Translations under genes and position numbers: made by a program | Source: a bacterium | GTDB taxonomy: Bacteria > RBG-13-66-14 | Reading direction: 5' to 3' | DNA: 8,178 nt | Assembly (NCBI GenBank): GCA_035528375.1 | Contig: DATKYS010000111.1 | Coordinates: 1-8,178, forward strand | Shown here: positions 5,825 to 8,178 of the stretch, piece after piece | How positions within the stretch are numbered: the first letter of the stretch is position 1 | How the letters are laid out: each line of letters begins with the position of its first letter | The notes under the pieces: generated by a model | The model's database searches: none | What the model was told of the DNA's origin: nothing | The model's input: the letters and a program-made list of their open reading frames with translations, nothing else

Positions 5825-5830
5825 TATAAT
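5825..5830 (+). promoter_or_regulatory. Consensus -10 (TATAAT) for ricT operon
   Basis: A perfect TATAAT lies in GCTATAATG, 44 bases upstream of the ricT ATG. The -35 region at 17-bp spacing reads CGGGCG and is not recognisable. With the repeat block between holB and ricT, this gives ricT and the two lipoprotein genes their own promoter. Confidence 0.55.
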
Positions 5831-5874
5831 GGGCATCGAATCGCCCCTCCCGTCGTAGATTAAGGCGCTGATAC

Positions 5875-6684
5875 ATGAGACTCTACACCGAGTTCCGCCT
5901 GCGCGAAGACCACCTGCGCCTGCTGGGCCACTGCGACGGCGGGGAGCCCGCCGTGGGCGATTGCTACCGCGTGGTGGTGGACGGCCGGGAGCGCTTCGCC
6001 GAGGTGGCCCGCACCGGTGTGCCGCTGGTGGAAAAAACGGTGCACCACCTGCCGTGCCGGGTGATCGGCCCCATCGGCGCCGACGACATCGCGCGGATGG
6101 CGGAGGCGGCAAAGCTGGAACGCCGCGCGGCGCGTCTTTTCAAGGAGCTCAAGGAGGAGCTGCCCCTGAAGCTGGTGGACGTTTCCGCCGCGGTGGGCGG
6201 CGACGCCGTCACCTTCTTCTTCACCACCCCGGAGAAGGTGGACTACCGGCGGCTGGTGGCGATTCTGGCCCGGCGCCTAGAGATCCGCATCGAGATGCGC
6301 CAGGTGGGCGTCCGCGACGAGGCCCGGCGCCTGGGCGGATACGCCTCCTGCGGCCGGGAGCTCTGCTGCTCCAACTGGCTGCGCACCTTCGACCCGGTAA
6401 CGATTAAAATGGCCAAGCAGCAGAACCTGGTGCTCAACCCCAACCGCATCTCGGGCCTGTGCGGGCGGCTCATGTGCTGCCTGGCCTACGAGTACGACTA
6501 CTACCTGGACGCCGTGAAGCGGCTGCCCCGCAGCGGCAGCCGGGTGATCCTCGCCGACGGCGCCGAGGCCGTCGTGCGCCAGGTGAACGCCGTGAAGGGC
6601 ACCCTGGTGGTGGAGCGCGCAGACGGCACCCGCGAGGAGCTCACCCCGGACCGCCTCGCCGGGGACGACGGGGAGGCCGGATAA
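5875..6684 (+). CDS. ricT: PSP1 domain protein, RicT (YaaT) family
   Basis: The 269-residue protein has the PSP1 domain in its second half with the full cysteine signature: GGYASCGRELCCSNWL (154-169; C159, C164, C165), then PVTIKMAKQQNLVLNPNRIS (174-193), then GLCGRLMCCLAYE (194-206; C196, C201, C202). In Bacillus, RicT forms a complex with RicA and RicF, binds [4Fe-4S] clusters through such cysteines, and aids RNase Y-dependent mRNA maturation. It also affects sporulation and biofilm there. The biochemical job outside Firmicutes is less clear. No RicA- or RicF-like gene is in this window. The ATG at 5875 has AAGG at 5862-5865. The order tmk, holB, ricT matches the conserved cluster, here split by a repeat block. 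The next gene starts one base after its stop, so an operon is likely. Confidence 0.93.
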   Translation: MRLYTEFRLREDHLRLLGHCDGGEPAVGDCYRVVVDGRERFAEVARTGVPLVEKTVHHLPCRVIGPIGADDIARMAEAAKLERRAARLFKELKEELPLKLVDVSAAVGGDAVTFFFTTPEKVDYRRLVAILARRLEIRIEMRQVGVRDEARRLGGYASCGRELCCSNWLRTFDPVTIKMAKQQNLVLNPNRISGLCGRLMCCLAYEYDYYLDAVKRLPRSGSRVILADGAEAVVRQVNAVKGTLVVERADGTREELTPDRLAGDDGEAG

Positions 6685-6685
6685 A

Positions 6686-7045
6686 ATGAAAAGAGCCGCG
6701 GCCGTTTCGGTCGTTCTCGTGGCACTGGCGCTCGCGGCGGGGTGCGGGCACCGGGCGGGGTTGGACGATTACCGGGACTTCGCCCACCGGGCGGCGCAGG
6801 CCGGGCTCTGGCGCGAGGCGCTCGACCGCTGGGAACGCGCCGACGAGCTGGCCCCCGACGACCCGGGTCTCCTCAACAACCTGGCGGTGGCCCACGAGGC
6901 GCTGGGGGACATCCTCCCGGCGCAGGACCTCTACGAGAGGGCCGTGGCCCTGGCGCCCGACGATGACGAAATCCGCGACAACCTCCTCTCCTTCCGCAAA
7001 GCCCACCCCGAGCTCTACCCCCAGGAGGACGAGGATGAAGATTAG
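6686..7045 (+). CDS. Small TPR lipoprotein
   Basis: This 119-residue protein starts with a lysine-arginine n-region and a hydrophobic stretch ending in LALAAGC, with Cys20 as the probable lipidated residue (Ala at -3 instead of the usual Leu). Two tetratricopeptide repeats follow, at about 29-60 (FAHRAAQAGLWREALDRWE with the closing LAPDDP) and 61-94 (LNNLAVAHEALGD, then AVALAPDD). The C-terminus is an acidic tail (EDEDED). TPRs bind partner proteins, so it is probably an envelope scaffold; the partner is unknown. It starts 1 bp after the ricT stop and overlaps the next lipoprotein gene by 11 bp, so the three are very likely one operon. The AGGAGG ribosome site of the next gene is embedded in its acidic-tail codons. 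Confidence 0.82.
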   Translation: MKRAAAVSVVLVALALAAGCGHRAGLDDYRDFAHRAAQAGLWREALDRWERADELAPDDPGLLNNLAVAHEALGDILPAQDLYERAVALAPDDDEIRDNLLSFRKAHPELYPQEDEDED

Positions 7046-7763
7046 GCATTTTACCGGGGCATTACTCACTCCGCTTCGTTTCGCGCCCCTCTTCGTCCTG
7101 GCGCTCCTGGGCTGCCGCACCTCGGACGAGCTGACCATCGAGCTCCGGGCCGAGGGCGAGCTGGACCCCGAGGCCTACCCGACCCTGGCGGTGCAGGACT
7201 TCGCCTACGGGGGGGAGATCGAGTTCGGCTCGATGGCCGCCGAGCGGGTGCGGGACAGGATAAACGCCGGCGGACGCTTCGCCGTCGTGCGGGGCCTGGA
7301 GGAGACCGACCCGTCGGCGCCGCTCTACGACCTCGCCGGAGAAGACCTGGATGCGGCGCTGGGCCGGACGCGGGAGGCCGGTGCCGCCGTGCTGGTGACC
7401 GGGAAGGTCGTCTTCAGCCGTCGCGACGCCCAGGACTACGCCGAGCGCCTCGCCGAGAGCTACGACGTGGAGGAGAGCCAGAGCCCGTCCATGGCCTGGG
7501 GCCGCTCCTGGGAGGCCGACACGCGCCGCACCGGGACGGTGTACGTCCTGGAGATTTCCGTCCGCGCCTACGACGCCCAAACCGGCGATGTCGTCTGGCA
7601 CCGGATTTCTTCCGAGCGGGTGGAGATGAACAACACGAACCGCACGCCCACGCGCTCCGAGCTCATGGGCGTCTTCAACTCGCTGGTGCAGCCGGTGGTC
7701 GAGGACCTGCGTCTGGGCCTGGAACCGCACATGCGCGCCGAAACCCGCTACGTCGTGCCGTGA
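7035..7763 (+). CDS. Lipoprotein resembling CsgG/LpoB/TolB-N group
   Basis: I chose ATG 7035 because AGGAGG (7023-7028) sits six bases upstream and because it yields a clean signal: positive residues, a hydrophobic run, then the lipobox LLGC with Cys27. The longer frame from 6963 would bury this signal inside the protein. The mature part of the 242-residue protein shows the pattern TLAVQDF (50-56), an A-A-E-R-V-R helix then RFAVVRGLEE (81-90), AAVLVTGKVVF (117-127), and a long strand pair VYVLEISVRAYDAQTGDVVW (169-188), ending in a helix near QPVVEDLRLGLEPH. This alternation resembles periplasmic or outer-membrane lipoproteins of the CsgG, LpoB and TolB N-terminal type, which often act in secretion or envelope complexes. 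That assignment is by pattern only. Overlap with the TPR lipoprotein gene suggests the two products work together. Confidence 0.82.
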   Translation: MKIRHFTGALLTPLRFAPLFVLALLGCRTSDELTIELRAEGELDPEAYPTLAVQDFAYGGEIEFGSMAAERVRDRINAGGRFAVVRGLEETDPSAPLYDLAGEDLDAALGRTREAGAAVLVTGKVVFSRRDAQDYAERLAESYDVEESQSPSMAWGRSWEADTRRTGTVYVLEISVRAYDAQTGDVVWHRISSERVEMNNTNRTPTRSELMGVFNSLVQPVVEDLRLGLEPHMRAETRYVVP

Positions 7764-7767
7764 GCCG

Positions 7768-7781
7768 TCGGGACGTCCCGA
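7768..7781. repeat. Perfect 14-bp palindrome after the lipoprotein gene
   Basis: TCGGGACGTCCCGA is self-complementary over all 14 bases and begins four bases after the stop codon. It could be a transcript-end hairpin or a protein-binding site. No T-run follows, so it is not a clear terminator. Confidence 0.5.
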
Positions 7782-7821
7782 TACGCCCCTCGGCGCACCG
7801 GCTCGCGCCCCATAAAAAAAA

Positions 7822-7827
7822 TATAAA
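7822..7827 (+). promoter_or_regulatory. Possible -10 (TATAAA) before truncated ORF
   Basis: TATAAA sits in an A-rich stretch (7811-7828) within GC-rich DNA, 14 bases upstream of a GTG. Such A-rich patches give many chance matches, and I see no -35. Confidence 0.3.
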
Positions 7828-7841
7828 AGCAGAGGGCGACC

Positions 7842-7916
7842 GTGAAGACGACCCTGGGGTATCTGCGTATCGCGGCGCTGGCCGTCATGCTTCTAGTTCC
7901 TCTCAATACCGAATAG
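7842..7916 (+). pseudogene. Beheaded start of an exported protein (24 codons)
   Basis: A GTG at 7842 with AGAGGG (7831-7836) five bases upstream opens a 24-residue frame beginning MKTTLGYLRI and continuing as a hydrophobic AALAVMLLVP segment. That is the n-region and h-region of a signal peptide, or a membrane anchor, in codons typical of this genome. It stops at TAG (7914-7916), just where composition turns AT-richer, and no frame on the far side continues it. The simplest reading is that recombination or insertion replaced the body of a secreted-protein gene. A genuine small membrane protein is possible, and an assembly junction cannot be excluded. Confidence 0.4.
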
Positions 7917-7928
7917 GTCTTTCGTAAG

Positions 7929-7953
7929 ATACGGTTCTCATGTCCGACCGTAT
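7929..7953. repeat. Short inverted repeat in the right-hand spacer
   Basis: ATACGGT (7929-7935) pairs with ACCGTAT (7947-7953) around an 11-base loop. It lies just past the truncated ORF and before the KTSC-like gene. It could be an operator or a weak RNA hairpin; there is no T-run. Confidence 0.35.
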
Positions 7954-8040
7954 AAAGGCACGACACGGGCAGAAAACGAGTTGATGGTGGAAGAGTTTTA
8001 AGGCGGTGAAACTAAAATAATTCAGCTAAGGAAGTAGATC

Positions 8041-8178
8041 ATGCAGACGTACGCAAATCTTGGTGGGAACTCTAACGTAGTCGGGTACGAACTCGGCGCG
8101 GGGACCATCATCGTCTACTTCCGGGACGGGCATTCATATCTCTACACCGACGCCAGCGCCGGGCCCGACAACATCGCA
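8041..8178 (+). CDS. Small KTSC-like hypothetical protein (3' end cut off)
   Basis: ATG 8041 is preceded by TAAGGA (8027-8032) at normal spacing, and the frame stays open to the window edge, giving 46 residues. The sequence NVVGYELGAGTIIVYFRDG (11-29), then YLYTDASAGPDNI, fits the pattern of small proteins with a KTSC-like fold (V-x-Y, hydrophobic-x-V-x-F-x-D-G, Y-x-Y, then a helix with N-I). These are usually about 70 residues and of unknown function. Some are fused to, or named from, a lysyl-tRNA synthetase C-terminal region. A weak -10 match, TAAAAT, lies at 8013-8018. Base composition is lower in GC than in the lipoprotein genes, particularly in the leader, in keeping with a distinct origin of this end of the window. 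Confidence 0.7.
   Translation, partial: MQTYANLGGNSNVVGYELGAGTIIVYFRDGHSYLYTDASAGPDNIA

Larger units (their letters stand above)
5548..5874. other. Gene-free spacer between holB and ricT
   Basis: These 327 bases hold a compact palindromic repeat block (5552-5738), about 85 bases in which I see no clear structure (5739-5820), and a promoter element followed by the ricT leader. No gene was found: open frames here are short, repeat-derived and lack a ribosome site. In many genomes holB and ricT are nearly adjacent, so the block looks like an insertion into a conserved cluster. Confidence 0.7.

Noticed and set aside
7940-8001. Two tiny open frames (14 and 5 codons) joined by TGATG
   Set aside because: Too short, with no ribosome site for the first. 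The TGATG junction is likely chance in a spacer.

Overview
The window is GC-rich bacterial chromosome (for example 46 G/C of 60 at 4681-4740) with tightly packed genes, short overlaps, GTG as well as ATG starts, and intergenic gaps filled with palindromic repeats of the GTAGGGGC type. The core genes are bacterial: tmk, holB and ricT in the order found in many bacteria, plus a CNNM/CorC transporter pair. A Thi4-type thiazole synthase fragment and the repeat style would suit an anaerobic or sediment lineage from a poorly cultured phylum. I cannot fix the taxon from sequence alone.

Layout, left to right. Positions 2-220 are the C-terminus of a Thi4 family thiazole synthase. Positions 263-1054 hold a DUF3800 protein that is strikingly AT-rich for this genome (20 G/C of 60 at 361-420) and looks acquired. 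Positions 1055-1442 are a gene-free convergent spacer packed with hairpins, including a nested cruciform-like unit at 1325-1380. Positions 1443-3910 (minus strand) carry two paralogous CNNM/CorC (HlyC) membrane proteins joined by an ATGA overlap. A 97-bp divergent spacer separates them from tmk (4008-4640) and holB (4633-5547), which overlap by 8 bp. A 187-bp repeat block bounded by GTAGGG and CCCTAC (5552-5738) and a TATAAT promoter element precede ricT (5875-6684). ricT is followed, 1 bp later and then with an 11-bp overlap, by two small lipoprotein genes: a TPR protein, and a protein with features resembling the CsgG/LpoB/TolB-N group. The right end changes character: a 24-codon ORF that looks like the beheaded start of an exported protein (7842-7916), an AT-richer untranslated stretch, and the start of a small KTSC-like protein that runs off the window.

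Functionally there are four blocks: thiamin precursor synthesis (left edge), divalent-cation transport (minus strand), DNA precursor and replication clamp-loader genes (tmk-holB), and a ricT-led operon that also makes two envelope lipoproteins. I see no clear novel multi-gene system. The best leads are the AT-rich DUF3800 insert next to the repeat cluster, the two related repeat blocks in opposite orientation, a candidate leaderless promoter for the transporter pair, and the broken exported gene at the right-hand junction.
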